A stretch of 64,000 nt of DNA from Hydrogenophaga sp. (lineage in GTDB: Bacteria; Pseudomonadota; Gammaproteobacteria; Burkholderiales; Burkholderiaceae_C), in NCBI RefSeq assembly GCF_018780385.1, contig NZ_JADMJO010000005.1, positions 1-64,000 on the forward strand, given 5' to 3'. Positions within the stretch are counted from its first letter, which is position 1, and every line of letters begins with the position of its first letter. Below are positions 55,212-63,864 of the stretch, in pieces. A program made the position numbers and the translations under genes. The notes beneath the pieces were generated by a model. That model saw nothing but the letters and a program-made list of their open reading frames with translations, was not told the DNA's origin and did no database searches.

Positions 55212-56222
55212 TTATTTGGCCGCCAGCCCCAGGCGCTCGATCAGCGCCTTGTCCTTGGTGAAGGTCTCGGCCGCCCACTGACGGTACTCGTCACCGTTGC
55301 GGTACCACATGGCCTGGTTGAGCTGGCCCAGCACCTCCAGGTGCTTGGGGTCGTCCATGGCTTTCTTGAACGCGTCGTGCAGCGTCTTCACGATGGCCGG
55401 GTCCATGCCCTTGGGGCCGACCAGGCCGTAGGGAGAACTCGACACGACGTTGTAGCCGAGGTCCTGCGCGGTGGGCACGTCGGGCCAGCGCTTGGTGCGC
55501 TGTTCACCAAAGGTCACCAGCAGGCGCATCTCGCCGCTGTCCACGAACTTGTCCCAGCCGGTGGCATCACTTTGCGCCATCACGTGGCCACCGAGCAGGG
55601 CGGACTGCAGGTCGGCGTTGCCCTTGAAGGGCACGTGGGTGAATTGCACCTTGGCGTTGCCGGCCAGTTCTTCCATCAGCAGGTGCGGGCTGCTGCCAGT
55701 GCCGGTGGAGCCGTAGTTGATCGCGCCGGGCTGCTTGCGCGCGGCCTCGACGTAGTCCTTGAACGTCTTGTAGGGCGAGTCGGCCTTGACGGTGAGGCCG
55801 AAGGTGTAGCCCGACACGCCGATGATGTAGCTGAAGTCGGTCAGCGGGTTCCAGTTGGTTTTCTGCATGTGCGGCATGCGCAGCATGCCCAGCGGGAACT
55901 GCGCGATGGTGTAGCCATCGGGCTTGGCGGTCTGCGCCATGGTGCTGGGGCCCAGAGTGCCGCCCGCACCGGGTTTGTTTTCAACCACGATGGGCTGGCC
56001 CAGGTGCTTGGAGGCAAGTTCGGCCAGTGTGCGCAGGTGGCGATCGGTCGAGCCGCCAGCGGGCCACGGAATGATGAGCGTGACCGGGCGGCTGGGGTAG
56101 GCCTGGGCTTGTGCGTTGGCCACGCTCCAGGGGGCCACGCCGGCGGCGGCCGTGGCGGTGACCGCGGCCAGCATCAGCGCGCGGCGGCGCTGCGATGGGG
56201 GAGTGGACGGTGTGTTCTTCAT
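55212..56222 (-). CDS. Bug-family periplasmic solute-binding protein (TctC type)
   Basis: 336 residues. The signal peptide runs to about residue 38, [20 protein letters not shown] with an ANAQA cleavage site and a twin-arginine-like start. The mature protein begins [19 protein letters not shown], the Bug-family ligand loop, and has [12 protein letters not shown] and [16 protein letters not shown]. These proteins bind carboxylates or aromatic acids, often as orphans without a permease. ATG 56222 is preceded by AAGGAGA. It lies 64 bp after the acyl-CoA ligase gene, suggesting uptake and activation of one acid. Confidence 0.92.
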   Translation of the reverse strand: MKNTPSTPPSQRRRALMLAAVTATAAAGVAPWSVANAQAQAYPSRPVTLIIPWPAGGSTDRHLRTLAELASKHLGQPIVVENKPGAGGTLGPSTMAQTAKPDGYTIAQFPLGMLRMPHMQKTNWNPLTDFSYIIGVSGYTFGLTVKADSPYKTFKDYVEAARKQPGAINYGSTGTGSSPHLLMEELAGNAKVQFTHVPFKGNADLQSALLGGHVMAQSDATGWDKFVDSGEMRLLVTFGEQRTKRWPDVPTAQDLGYNVVSSSPYGLVGPKGMDPAIVKTLHDAFKKAMDDPKHLEVLGQLNQAMWYRNGDEYRQWAAETFTKDKALIERLGLAAK

Positions 56223-56286
56223 GCTTGTCTCCTTCTGGGGGATGCCGTTTTGGCGGTGGTTGCGGCGCTTCGCGCCGCGTGGGTGC

Positions 56287-57975
56287 TCAAGGGGGAGGGG
56301 CGGTGGCATCGCGCGCGGCCTGCTGTTCCTGCAGTTCGCGCCACATGACCTTGCCGCTGCCCGAGCGGGGCAGCGCCTCCACGAATTCCACGGTGCGCGG
56401 ACTTTTGTAGGCGGCCATGTGGCCGTGCGCCCAGTCGATCACGTCCTGCTCCGTCACCTGCCCGCGGTGTTCGGGTCGCAACACGACCAGCGCCTTGACG
56501 GACTCGCCGCGCCTGGCGTCGCGCACGCCTATGACGCAGGCTTCCTGGATGGCGGGGTGGTGGTACATCAGCGCTTCGACCTCGGCGGGCCAGACCTTGT
56601 AGCCGCTCGCGTTGATCATGCGTTTCAGGCGGTCGGTCATGAAGAAGTAGCCGTCCTCGTCCACGTGGCCGAGGTCGCCGGTGCGCAGGAAGCGCTGGCC
56701 GTCGATGGTGACGAAAGCCTCTTGCGTGGCCTGCGGGTTGCGCCAATAGCCCTGCATCACCTGCGGCCCGTGCACCACGATCTCGCCGGTCTCGCCGGGG
56801 GGCAACCGGGCCAGGGTGTCGGGGTCGACCACGCGCGCGTCCACGTCGAACACCGGCAGACCGAGGCACTGGCGCTTGGGCCGGTGCGTGGGGTTGATGT
56901 GGGTGGCGGCCATGGTCTCGGACATGCCGTAGCCCTCGATGTAGTCTTGCCCGGTGAGCGCCTTGAGGCGAGCGGCCAGGGCCTCGGGCATGGCCGCACC
57001 GCCGCCGCGCACGCAGCGCAGGCTGCCAAGATCGAAGCGCTCCAGCTGCGGGTGCGCGAGGAAGTCGATCACCATGGTCGAGATCGCCTGCCACATGGTC
57101 ACGCGGTAGCGCTGCATGCAGACCGCGGCGGTTTCACGGTCCCAGCGCGCCAGCACCACGATGGTGGCGCCCATGTAGAGCGGCCCGTTCAGGCTGCCGG
57201 TGAGGCCGGTGACGTGGAAGAAGGGCAGCACCGAGAGGCAGACTGCGTCGGACGCGGTGCCGAACCAGCGCACCCCGCCCACCAGCGTGCTCATCACGCT
57301 GCGGTGTGTGTGCATGCAGCCCTTGGGCAGGCCGGTGGTGCCCGAGGTGTAGGGCATGGCGCAGAGGTCGTCGGGGCCGGTGGTCAGGGGTCCGGGTGCC
57401 ATGGCGCTGGCCACCACGTCGGCCCAGGCCACGAATCCGGGCTCGGTCAGCGGCTCGCGCGGGGCGGCCACGAAGTCGGGCACCGCCAGGTCGGTGGGCA
57501 TGCGCAGGTGGTCGCTGTAGGTGGCCACAACCCCATGGCGCAGACCGGCGCCTTCAGGCGCGAGCAGCGGGCGCACCTGCGGCAACAGGTCTTGCGCCAC
57601 GAAGGCCACTTGCGCGCCGCTGTCGGTGAGGCAGTGGCGCAGCTCCTCCACGCGGTTCATCGGGTTCACCGGCACCACCACCGCGCCCGCGCGCAGGATG
57701 GCGTAAAACGCCAGCGCCCACTGCGGGCTGTTCTGCATGCACAGCAGCACGCGGTCGCCCGGCTGCACGCCGCAGACCTGCTGGAGGTGGCCGGCGAGGG
57801 ATTCGGTCTCGCGCAGGAACGCCGCATAGGTGAGCACCGTGTCGTAGAACACGATGAAAGGCTTGTCGGGGTAGCGCCGGGCCGACACCTCCAGATTGAA
57901 GAAGACGTGCGTCTGCGGAAGCGTGAGGTGCTGTGGCAGGCCGGGCGGCCAGTGGGCCGGGGTGGGGGACGTCAT
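56287..57975 (-). CDS. AMP-dependent acyl-CoA synthetase/ligase
   Basis: 562 residues of the ANL superfamily. The P-loop is MPYTSGTTGLPKGC, the A5 motif is EGYGMSETMAATHINP, the A7 hinge is FLRTGDLGHVDEDGYFF with RMINASGYKVWPAEVE, and the catalytic Lys lies in LPRSGSGKVMWREL. It activates a carboxylic acid to its CoA thioester through acyl-AMP. Medium/long-chain or aromatic substrates cannot be separated by eye. It is divergent from an IclR regulator across a gap with three matching palindromes, so it is probably inducible by its substrate. Confidence 0.92.
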   Translation of the reverse strand: MTSPTPAHWPPGLPQHLTLPQTHVFFNLEVSARRYPDKPFIVFYDTVLTYAAFLRETESLAGHLQQVCGVQPGDRVLLCMQNSPQWALAFYAILRAGAVVVPVNPMNRVEELRHCLTDSGAQVAFVAQDLLPQVRPLLAPEGAGLRHGVVATYSDHLRMPTDLAVPDFVAAPREPLTEPGFVAWADVVASAMAPGPLTTGPDDLCAMPYTSGTTGLPKGCMHTHRSVMSTLVGGVRWFGTASDAVCLSVLPFFHVTGLTGSLNGPLYMGATIVVLARWDRETAAVCMQRYRVTMWQAISTMVIDFLAHPQLERFDLGSLRCVRGGGAAMPEALAARLKALTGQDYIEGYGMSETMAATHINPTHRPKRQCLGLPVFDVDARVVDPDTLARLPPGETGEIVVHGPQVMQGYWRNPQATQEAFVTIDGQRFLRTGDLGHVDEDGYFFMTDRLKRMINASGYKVWPAEVEALMYHHPAIQEACVIGVRDARRGESVKALVVLRPEHRGQVTEQDVIDWAHGHMAAYKSPRTVEFVEALPRSGSGKVMWRELQEQQAARDATAPPP

Positions 57976-58008
57976 GCAGGCAAGCAGCGTGGGGGTGGGG
58001 CTCTGTCA

Positions 58009-58023
58009 TTCCGCTGGGCGGAA
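58009..58023. promoter_or_regulatory. Palindromic operator candidate 1 (TTCCG-N5-CGGAA)
   Basis: TTCCG, CTGGG, CGGAA. It lies about 35 bp upstream of the acyl-CoA ligase start codon, placed to control that gene. Same pattern as the two sites near the divergent IclR gene. Confidence 0.65.
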
Positions 58024-58120
58024 AATTGATGGATCGCGATCAATATACGGTGTGCCCACAGAGTCTGTAAATCCATCTCAGGGAAACCGAGCATGTAGCG
58101 AAGGCGAAAATTGTTTATAA

Positions 58121-58137
58121 ATTCCGTTCTGCGGAAT
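58121..58137. promoter_or_regulatory. Palindromic operator candidate 2 (perfect)
   Basis: ATTCCG, TTCTG, CGGAAT: a perfect 6+6 palindrome with a 5-bp spacer, about 55 bp upstream of the IclR start codon and 41 bp from site 3, close to four helical turns. Confidence 0.7.
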
Positions 58138-58162
58138 ACGTTGAATGCCAAGGCCTCACATA

Positions 58163-58177
58163 TTCCGATCTGCAGAA
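58163..58177. promoter_or_regulatory. Palindromic operator candidate 3 (one mismatch)
   Basis: TTCCG, ATCTG, CAGAA. One base differs from the TTCCG-N5-CGGAA pattern. It ends 14 bp before the IclR start codon, a position that would allow autorepression. Confidence 0.6.
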
Positions 58178-58191
58178 AAAGGAAACTGACC

Positions 58192-59019
58192 ATGGGCCGT
58201 CACCGCCACACGCCACCCACGCCGCTCGCCGAGGCGGACCCGGCCGACGACCGCCGTTTCATCACCGCACTCGCGCGCGGTCTCACCGTGCTGCGCTGCT
58301 TCAGCCCGGCCGACCGCTGGCTGGCGCACCAGGAGCTGGCGCGCCGCACCGGCCTGCCGCAGGCCACCGTCTCGCGACTCACGTTCACGCTCACCAGCCT
58401 GGGTTACCTGCGCCACCGCGCGGCCACTGGCGAGTACGCGCTGAGTCCGGCGGTGCTGTCGCTGGGCTTCAGCGTCTTGTCCAATTTCCAGGTCGGGCGC
58501 ATCGCGCGGCCGTTCATGGAAACCTTGGCCGAGCACACCCAGGCCGCCATTTCACTCGGGATGCGGCACGACACGTCGGTTGTCTACGTGGCGCATTGCC
58601 GCAGCACGGCGCGGCTCATCCTCGGGCTGGATGTGGGCACGCGGTTGCCGTTCGCTGAAACGGCGATGGGCCGCGCGATCTGGTGCACGGCCACGCCCGG
58701 CATGCAGGCCTTGATGGCGCGCCGGTTGCAGGCGCAGGACCCGGCGCTGTGGCCAGCGCGCGAGGCCGGGTTGCACCGCGCCGAAGCGGATTGCGCCGAG
58801 CGCGGTTATGCGGTGTCGGCGTCGGAGTGGGAAAGCGAGATCGCCGCCATTGGCGTGGGGCTGGACCTCGGCGATGGCCGCGAGCCGCTGGCGCTCACGG
58901 TGGGTGGGCCGGCCTCGCGGCTGCAGGGTGCCTTGCTGCACGAAGACTTTGGCCCGGCGCTGGTGAAGACCGGGCGCGAGATCGTGGCGGCAATCCAGGC
59001 AGCGGGTTGGGAAGATTGA
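58192..59019 (+). CDS. IclR-family transcriptional regulator
   Basis: 275 residues. The winged HTH is at about 20-85 (FITALARGLTVLRCFSP, ELARRTGLPQATVSRLTFTLTSLGYL in part), followed by the effector domain with MRHDTSVVYVAHCRS, LPFAETAMGRAIWCT and IAAIGVGLDLGD. AAAGGAAA lies 8 bases before ATG 58192; the frame also opens at 58111 without a site. It is divergent from the acyl-CoA ligase and Bug genes, its probable targets, with three palindromes between. A family B repeat follows the stop. Confidence 0.92.
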   Translation: MGRHRHTPPTPLAEADPADDRRFITALARGLTVLRCFSPADRWLAHQELARRTGLPQATVSRLTFTLTSLGYLRHRAATGEYALSPAVLSLGFSVLSNFQVGRIARPFMETLAEHTQAAISLGMRHDTSVVYVAHCRSTARLILGLDVGTRLPFAETAMGRAIWCTATPGMQALMARRLQAQDPALWPAREAGLHRAEADCAERGYAVSASEWESEIAAIGVGLDLGDGREPLALTVGGPASRLQGALLHEDFGPALVKTGREIVAAIQAAGWED

Positions 59020-59095
59020 ACACCCCCGCAGCGCTTCGCGCTACCCCCTCAAGGGGGCGGCACCTGCCGTCCGGCAAAGCCGGCCCGGCGGTACC
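59020..59095 (+). repeat. Stop-proximal repeat, family B
   Basis: Starts ACACCCCCGCAGCGCTTCG directly after the IclR stop codon, sense orientation. Three hairpins follow: GCGCTTCGCGC, CCCCCTCAAGGGGG and CCGGCAAAGCCGG. Confidence 0.8.
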
Positions 59096-59123
59096 TCTGG
59101 TCGGAGCCTTGCGCACCGCCATG

Positions 59124-59148
59124 AAAAACGCCACCGCAAGGGTGGCGT
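59124..59148 (-). terminator. Intrinsic terminator after fbaA
   Basis: On the minus strand ACGCCACC-CTTGC-GGTGGCGT is followed by TTTTTC. It lies about 30 bp after the fbaA stop codon and is a classical intrinsic terminator, unlike the nearby family B repeat. Confidence 0.88.
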
Positions 59149-59176
59149 CATGAAAAAGCGCTTGAGCCGACACCGG

Positions 59177-60241
59177 TCAGTGCACGACCTGCGCGAGTTC
59201 GCCCTTGGCGTACTTGGCCGCCACCACCTGCAGGCTCTCGCCCTTGATCTTGCTGGCCTGGCCTTCGCAGCCGAACTCGATGTAGCGCTGCTTGCAGATC
59301 GCCTTGGCGGCTTCGCGCGCGGGTTTGAGCCATTCGCGGGCGTCGAACTTGTCGGGGTTCTCGGCCAGGAACTTGCGCACCGCGGCAGTCATGGCCAGGC
59401 GGATGTCGGTGTCGATGTTGATCTTGCGCACACCGAACTGGATGGCCTTCTGGATTTCCTCGACCGGGACGCCGTAGGTTTCCTTGATCTGGCCGCCGTA
59501 CTGGTTGATCACGGCCAACAGGTCTTGCGGCACGCTGCTGGAGCCGTGCATCACCAGGTGGGTGTTGGGCAGGCGGCGGTTGATTTCCTGGATGCGGTCG
59601 ATCGCCAGGATGTCGCCGGTGGGCTTGCGGGTGAACTTGTAGGCGCCGTGGCTGGTGCCGATGGCGATGGCCAGTGCGTCGAGCTGGGTGCGTTTGACGA
59701 AATCGGCGGCCTGCTCGGGGTCGGTCAGCAGCTGTTCGCGTGTCATCACGGCGTCGGTGCCGTGGCCGTCTTCCTTGTCGCCCTGCATGGTTTCCAGGCT
59801 GCCCAGGCAACCCAGTTCACCTTCCACCGTCACGCCGAGCTTGTGGGCCATGTCGACCACCTTGCGGGTGACGTCCACGTTGTATTCGTAGCTGGCGATC
59901 GTCTTGCCGTCGCCTTCGAGGCTGCCGTCCATCATCACCGAGCTGAAGCCCAGGTCGATCGCACCGCGGCACACGTCCGGGTTCTGGCCGTGGTCCTGGT
60001 GCATCACCAGCGGGATGTGTGGGTAGGACTCCACGGCGGCCTGGATCAGGTGTTTGATGAAGGGCTCACCGGCGTATTTGCGCGCACCGGCGCTGGCCTG
60101 CAGGATCACCGGTGCGCCGGCTTCGTGGGCAGCGGCCATGACGGCCTGCACCTGTTCGAGGTTGTTGACGTTGAACGCTGGAATGCCGTAGCCGTGGATG
60201 GCCGCGTGGTCGAGCAGTTCGCGCATGGAAACGAGCGCCAT
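59177..60241 (-). CDS. fbaA: Class II fructose-bisphosphate aldolase
   Basis: 354 residues. A zinc-dependent aldolase of glycolysis, gluconeogenesis and, in autotrophs, the Calvin cycle. Metal ligands lie in [12 protein letters not shown] and [12 protein letters not shown], with the later His ligands in GTSHGAYKF and [10 protein letters not shown]. Length and [14 protein letters not shown] match the Calvin-cycle subtype (CbbA-like). AAGGGA precedes the ATG. The leader contains CAGTTACC...AACTG symmetry and ACCGGTTAC, shared with the pyk upstream region. Confidence 0.96.
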   Translation of the reverse strand: MALVSMRELLDHAAIHGYGIPAFNVNNLEQVQAVMAAAHEAGAPVILQASAGARKYAGEPFIKHLIQAAVESYPHIPLVMHQDHGQNPDVCRGAIDLGFSSVMMDGSLEGDGKTIASYEYNVDVTRKVVDMAHKLGVTVEGELGCLGSLETMQGDKEDGHGTDAVMTREQLLTDPEQAADFVKRTQLDALAIAIGTSHGAYKFTRKPTGDILAIDRIQEINRRLPNTHLVMHGSSSVPQDLLAVINQYGGQIKETYGVPVEEIQKAIQFGVRKINIDTDIRLAMTAAVRKFLAENPDKFDAREWLKPAREAAKAICKQRYIEFGCEGQASKIKGESLQVVAAKYAKGELAQVVH

Positions 60242-60317
60242 GAGAATCCCTTAAGTCAGTTGGTAACCGGTCGGTAACTGGCGATTTTACGGCGCGTGCC
60301 GCACCGGCTCAATGGCG

Positions 60318-61217
60318 TCAGGTCGGGCGCTGCAGCAGGAAGCTGCTGAAGCGGTCCAACACAGGCGCCAGGCCGCGCAGCGGTGGGGCCATGGCACCGA
60401 TCAGCGTGACGTGGTTGAGACGGTCGAACAGCTCCAGTTCCACCTTTGTTCCGCGCTGCTGCAGGGCCTGTGCCATGGCCAGTGTGTTGCGCTGGGGGTT
60501 CACCGCCGTGTCGCTTCTGGCGGCCAGAAGCAGCACGCGGTGTTTCAAGCCAGTGCCGGCGGGGGCGTGAAAGAGCGGCTGGGAACTGGCGGGTGTGTCG
60601 GGCCAGTTGAAGGCCAGCTGCACCTCGGGAAGGACGATCGGCAGGAAGTCGTAGGGGCCCGCCAAACCAGCCCAGCCCGCGAGCTCGGTCGCCCGCATGT
60701 TCACCTCGGCCAGCCAGCGCGCGTCGAGCGCGAGCATGGCCGCGTTGTAGGCCCCCGCGCTGTGGCCGGTGACAAACAGGCGCGAGGGAGATGCGCCGAG
60801 ACGCCGTGCGTTGTCGCGCGCCCAGCGCACCGCCAGTGCGCAGTCCTGCAGGAACACCGGGTAGCGCACCTCGGGGCTCAGGCGGTAGTCGGCCACCACA
60901 GTGACGATGCCGCGTGAGGCCAGCGCCTCACCCACGAACTTGTAGTCGGCGCGCTCGCCGCTGCTCCAGCTGCCGCCGTAGAAGAACACGGCCATCGGCG
61001 CGTCGGGCGTCTTGTCCACCGGCAAGTACACGTCCATCCGCTGGCGCTCGGCGTTGCCGTACGCCTCACCGCGCAGCACCGTGTGGGTGTTCGACGGCAC
61101 GGTGGCGTTGATCAGACGGAAGGGGGAGCAGGCTTGCAGCAGCGGAGCCAGGCCCAGCAAAGTGAGCCAGCGGCGTCGAGCGAGCGTTGTCGAGGGAGCG
61201 GGATGCGGTGAATTCAT
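60318..61217 (-). CDS. Alpha/beta-hydrolase (esterase) lipoprotein
   Basis: 299 residues. The N-terminus has an RRR motif followed by LTLLGLAPLLQAC, a lipobox with Cys about 30, so the protein is exported and lipid-anchored. The oxyanion loop reads FFYGGSWSSG, with Tyr where most relatives of the hormone-sensitive lipase group have His. The nucleophile Ser lies in VTGHSAGAYNA, and Asp and His are in AARSDTAV and RLNHVTLIG. Substrate unknown. It is divergent from the DUF481 gene. Confidence 0.85.
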   Translation of the reverse strand: MNSPHPAPSTTLARRRWLTLLGLAPLLQACSPFRLINATVPSNTHTVLRGEAYGNAERQRMDVYLPVDKTPDAPMAVFFYGGSWSSGERADYKFVGEALASRGIVTVVADYRLSPEVRYPVFLQDCALAVRWARDNARRLGASPSRLFVTGHSAGAYNAAMLALDARWLAEVNMRATELAGWAGLAGPYDFLPIVLPEVQLAFNWPDTPASSQPLFHAPAGTGLKHRVLLLAARSDTAVNPQRNTLAMAQALQQRGTKVELELFDRLNHVTLIGAMAPPLRGLAPVLDRFSSFLLQRPT

Positions 61218-61414
61218 GCCATGTGTACGCAGGCCATCGCCCGCTGGATTCAGGTGGGTGGGGGTGCCGAACGGGGAGCAGTGTGTGTCCAGATACCAAT
61301 CGTCACACAACCGCGGGGAACTGTGGCGCTGCAACATGGCACCCTCCAAGGACACTTTGCAAAACATCCCTGGGGTGAAGACACCTCCTGATCTGGAAAT
61401 TGAACGGAACCACC

Positions 61415-62182
61415 ATGCCTTGTCGCTCCCTGATCGTGACGCTGACCTCCGCCGCGACCCTGCTCGCACCGGCCCTCTCGCAGGCGCAGGTGACCCTCGA
61501 ACCCGACGGCCGTTGGCGCTACCTGCTGACGGCCGGTGCCAACGTGTCGTCGGGCAACAACGTCGCCGGCACGCTGAATCTGGCGGCCGAGGGCGCGCAA
61601 CAGACCCCCTACGACAAATGGACCTGGGTCGCCAAGGCCGACCATGCGCGCAACGCCGGCGTGGCCACCACCGATCGCTACGGCCTGCGCACCCAGTACA
61701 ACCGCGACATCTCGCCCGACTGGTTCGGCTTCGGCTCGGGCGAGACGCTGCGCGACAAGCTGGCCAACATCGCGGCCCGGTATTCGGTGGCCAGCGGCGT
61801 CGGGCGCCACCTGTGGCGCGAAGACGGTGGGTTCTTCGACGTGTCCGTCGGCTTGGGCTATTCGCACGACCGCTTCGTCGCGCCCACCAACATCGCGGGC
61901 GCGACGCGAGACAAATATGGCCGTGTCGAATTGGTGCTGGCGGAGGAGTCCAGCCACCGGCTGACCGACACCACCAGCCTGCGCCAGAAGTTCACGCTGT
62001 ATCCGAACCTTCGCGATTCAGGCAAGTACCGCGCGGTGCTGGACACCGGCCTCACCGTCGCGATGACGCCGACGATCAACCTGTCAGCGGGTCTGAGCTA
62101 CCGGTACGACAGCGACCCTGGCACCCATCTGGAAAAGGGCGACGCCATGTTCGTGACTGGCGTGTCCCTCCGATTCGATTGA
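61415..62182 (+). CDS. DUF481-family outer-membrane protein
   Basis: 255 residues with a signal peptide of about 25 (LTSAATLLAPALSQAQ) and a beta-strand-rich body ending VTGVSLRFD, with a terminal aromatic-Asp typical of barrels. DUF481 (YdiY-like) proteins are salt- or acid-induced in enteric bacteria, function unknown. ATG 61415 is preferred to a TTG five codons earlier. A truncated family A repeat begins one base after its stop. Confidence 0.85.
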   Translation: MPCRSLIVTLTSAATLLAPALSQAQVTLEPDGRWRYLLTAGANVSSGNNVAGTLNLAAEGAQQTPYDKWTWVAKADHARNAGVATTDRYGLRTQYNRDISPDWFGFGSGETLRDKLANIAARYSVASGVGRHLWREDGGFFDVSVGLGYSHDRFVAPTNIAGATRDKYGRVELVLAEESSHRLTDTTSLRQKFTLYPNLRDSGKYRAVLDTGLTVAMTPTINLSAGLSYRYDSDPGTHLEKGDAMFVTGVSLRFD

Positions 62183-62183
62183 A

Positions 62184-62214
62184 TGCCCCCACGCTCCGGC
62201 CCGGCGCCGGATTG
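62184..62214 (+). repeat. Stop-proximal repeat, family A, internally deleted
   Basis: TGCCCCCACGCTCC is joined directly to GGCCCGGCGCCGGAT: the left and right ends of family A with the central hairpin missing. It starts one base after the DUF481 stop codon. Confidence 0.75.
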
Positions 62215-62249
62215 CCTTCCGGCGCGCGTGGTTTCCATTCAGAGCTCCC

Positions 62250-62317
62250 GCGGATCCGGCTTCGCCGGTCCAAGGGTGCGCCCCCCTTGAGGGGGTCGCG
62301 CAAAGCGCGGCGGGGGG
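62250..62317 (-). repeat. Stop-proximal repeat, family B
   Basis: On the minus strand CACCCCCCGCCGCGCTTTG starts seven bases after the pyk stop codon, followed by CCCCCTCAAGGGGGG and ACCGGCGAAGCCGG. Same three-hairpin layout as 59020. Confidence 0.8.
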
Positions 62318-62324
62318 TGCTTCC

Positions 62325-63758
62325 TTACCCTGCCTTGCAAATTTTCAGTGTGTTGGTTCCACCGGCCTGGCCCATGGGCTCGCCCACGGTGATCGCGTAC
62401 ACATCGCCGGTCTGCACGATGCCGCGCTTCTTCAGGTGGGCTTCCGCGTCGGCCAGCGCGGAGTCGCGGTCGGCGCTGTTGTCCATCAGCAGCGGGCGCA
62501 CGTTGCGGTAGAGCGTCATGCGGCGCTGGGTCGAGAGGTTGGGTGTCATGGCGTAGATCGGCATGCGCACGTTGTGCCGGCTCATCCAGAGCGCGGTCGA
62601 GCCCGAGTCGGTCAGCGCCACGATGGCCTTGGCGCCCAGGTGGTGCGCGGTGAACAGCGCGCCCATGGCGATCGACTGGTCGATGCGTTTGAAGGTCTTG
62701 CCCTTGAAATCGGCCGAGAGTTCGCTGTACTCGGCCTTCTCGGCCTCCGAGCAGATGTTGGCCATCTCCTTCACGGTCTCCAGCGGGTACCTGCCGGCAG
62801 CCGTTTCGGCGCTCAGCATCACGGCGTCGGTGCCGTCGAGCACCGCGTTGGCCACGTCGCTCACCTCGGCGCGTGTGGGCACCGGGTTCACGATCATCGA
62901 CTCCATCATCTGCGTGGCGGTGATCACGACCTTGTCCATCTCGCGGGCCAGGCGGATCATGTGCTTCTGCAGGCCGGGCACGGCCGCGTTGCCCACTTCC
63001 ACCGCCAGATCACCCCGCGCGACCATGATGCCGTCGGACACCTTCAGGATGTTGGCGAGCTCGGGGATGGCTTCGGCGCGCTCGATCTTGGCGATCAGGG
63101 CCGGCTTGTGGCCTTCGGCCGCACCGGCCACGTTGCACAGCTGGCGCGCCAGTTCCATGTCGGTCGCGTTCTTGGGAAAGCTCACCGCCACGTAGTCGGC
63201 CTTCAGGCCCATGGCGGTCTTGATGTCGTCCATGTCCTTGGCGGTCAGCGCGGGCGCGGTCAGGCCGCCGCCCTGCTTGTTGATGCCCTTGTTGTTGGAC
63301 AGCTCACCGCCGAGATGCACCGTGGTGTGCACCGCCGGGCCCACCACCTTGTCGATGGTCAGCACGATCAGGCCGTCGTTGAGCAGCAGTGTGTCGCCGG
63401 CCTTCACGTCGCGGGGGAGTTCCTTGTAGTCCAGGCCCACGCCTTCGAGGTTGCCCGGCTCGGTGCGCGAAGCGTCGAGCACGAATTTTTCACCCGGCAC
63501 CAGCATCACCTTGCCTTCGGCGAACTTGCCGACGCGGATTTTGGGGCCCTGCAGGTCGGCCATGATGCCGACCTCGCGCCCGGCGCGCTGGGCCGCGGCG
63601 CGCACCAGCGTGGCGCGGTCGATGTGGTCCTGCGCGGTGCCGTGCGAGAAGTTGAGGCGGACCACGTTCACGCCCGCGCGGATCATGGCTTCGAGCAAGG
63701 CCGGGTCGCTGGAAGCAGGGCCAAGGGTGGCAACGATCTTGGTGGCGCGCATGGGCAT
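62325..63758 (-). CDS. pyk: Pyruvate kinase
   Basis: 477 residues. It makes pyruvate and ATP from PEP and ADP. MRATKIVATLGPASSD opens the barrel; NFSHG, the K/Mg site MVARGDLAVEVG and TATQMMESMI carry active-site residues, and the allosteric C-domain follows (VALTDSGSTALWMS). GGAG lies 14 bases before ATG 63758. A long inverted repeat lies about 50 bp upstream, a candidate operator. Family B repeat after the stop. Confidence 0.96.
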   Translation of the reverse strand: MPMRATKIVATLGPASSDPALLEAMIRAGVNVVRLNFSHGTAQDHIDRATLVRAAAQRAGREVGIMADLQGPKIRVGKFAEGKVMLVPGEKFVLDASRTEPGNLEGVGLDYKELPRDVKAGDTLLLNDGLIVLTIDKVVGPAVHTTVHLGGELSNNKGINKQGGGLTAPALTAKDMDDIKTAMGLKADYVAVSFPKNATDMELARQLCNVAGAAEGHKPALIAKIERAEAIPELANILKVSDGIMVARGDLAVEVGNAAVPGLQKHMIRLAREMDKVVITATQMMESMIVNPVPTRAEVSDVANAVLDGTDAVMLSAETAAGRYPLETVKEMANICSEAEKAEYSELSADFKGKTFKRIDQSIAMGALFTAHHLGAKAIVALTDSGSTALWMSRHNVRMPIYAMTPNLSTQRRMTLYRNVRPLLMDNSADRDSALADAEAHLKKRGIVQTGDVYAITVGEPMGQAGGTNTLKICKAG

Positions 63759-63805
63759 TTGGGGTGTCTCCTGTCGGTGGATGGCCGGGCTTGAATCGCC
63801 CCGGG

Positions 63806-63842
63806 TGTAATTTGGTTTCAATTATCTGTGAAACCGGTTACA
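63806..63842. promoter_or_regulatory. Long inverted repeat upstream of pyk
   Basis: TGTAATTTGGTTTCA (63806-63820) faces TGAAACCGGTTACA (63829-63842) across an 8-bp AT-rich centre. The inner 7-bp arms match perfectly, and the outer TGTAA/TTACA pair aligns with a one-base gap. Position and AT content in a GC-rich region suggest a promoter with an operator. The regulator is unknown. Confidence 0.55.
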
Positions 63843-63864
63843 TGCCCGCGACATCCGCGCGGGC

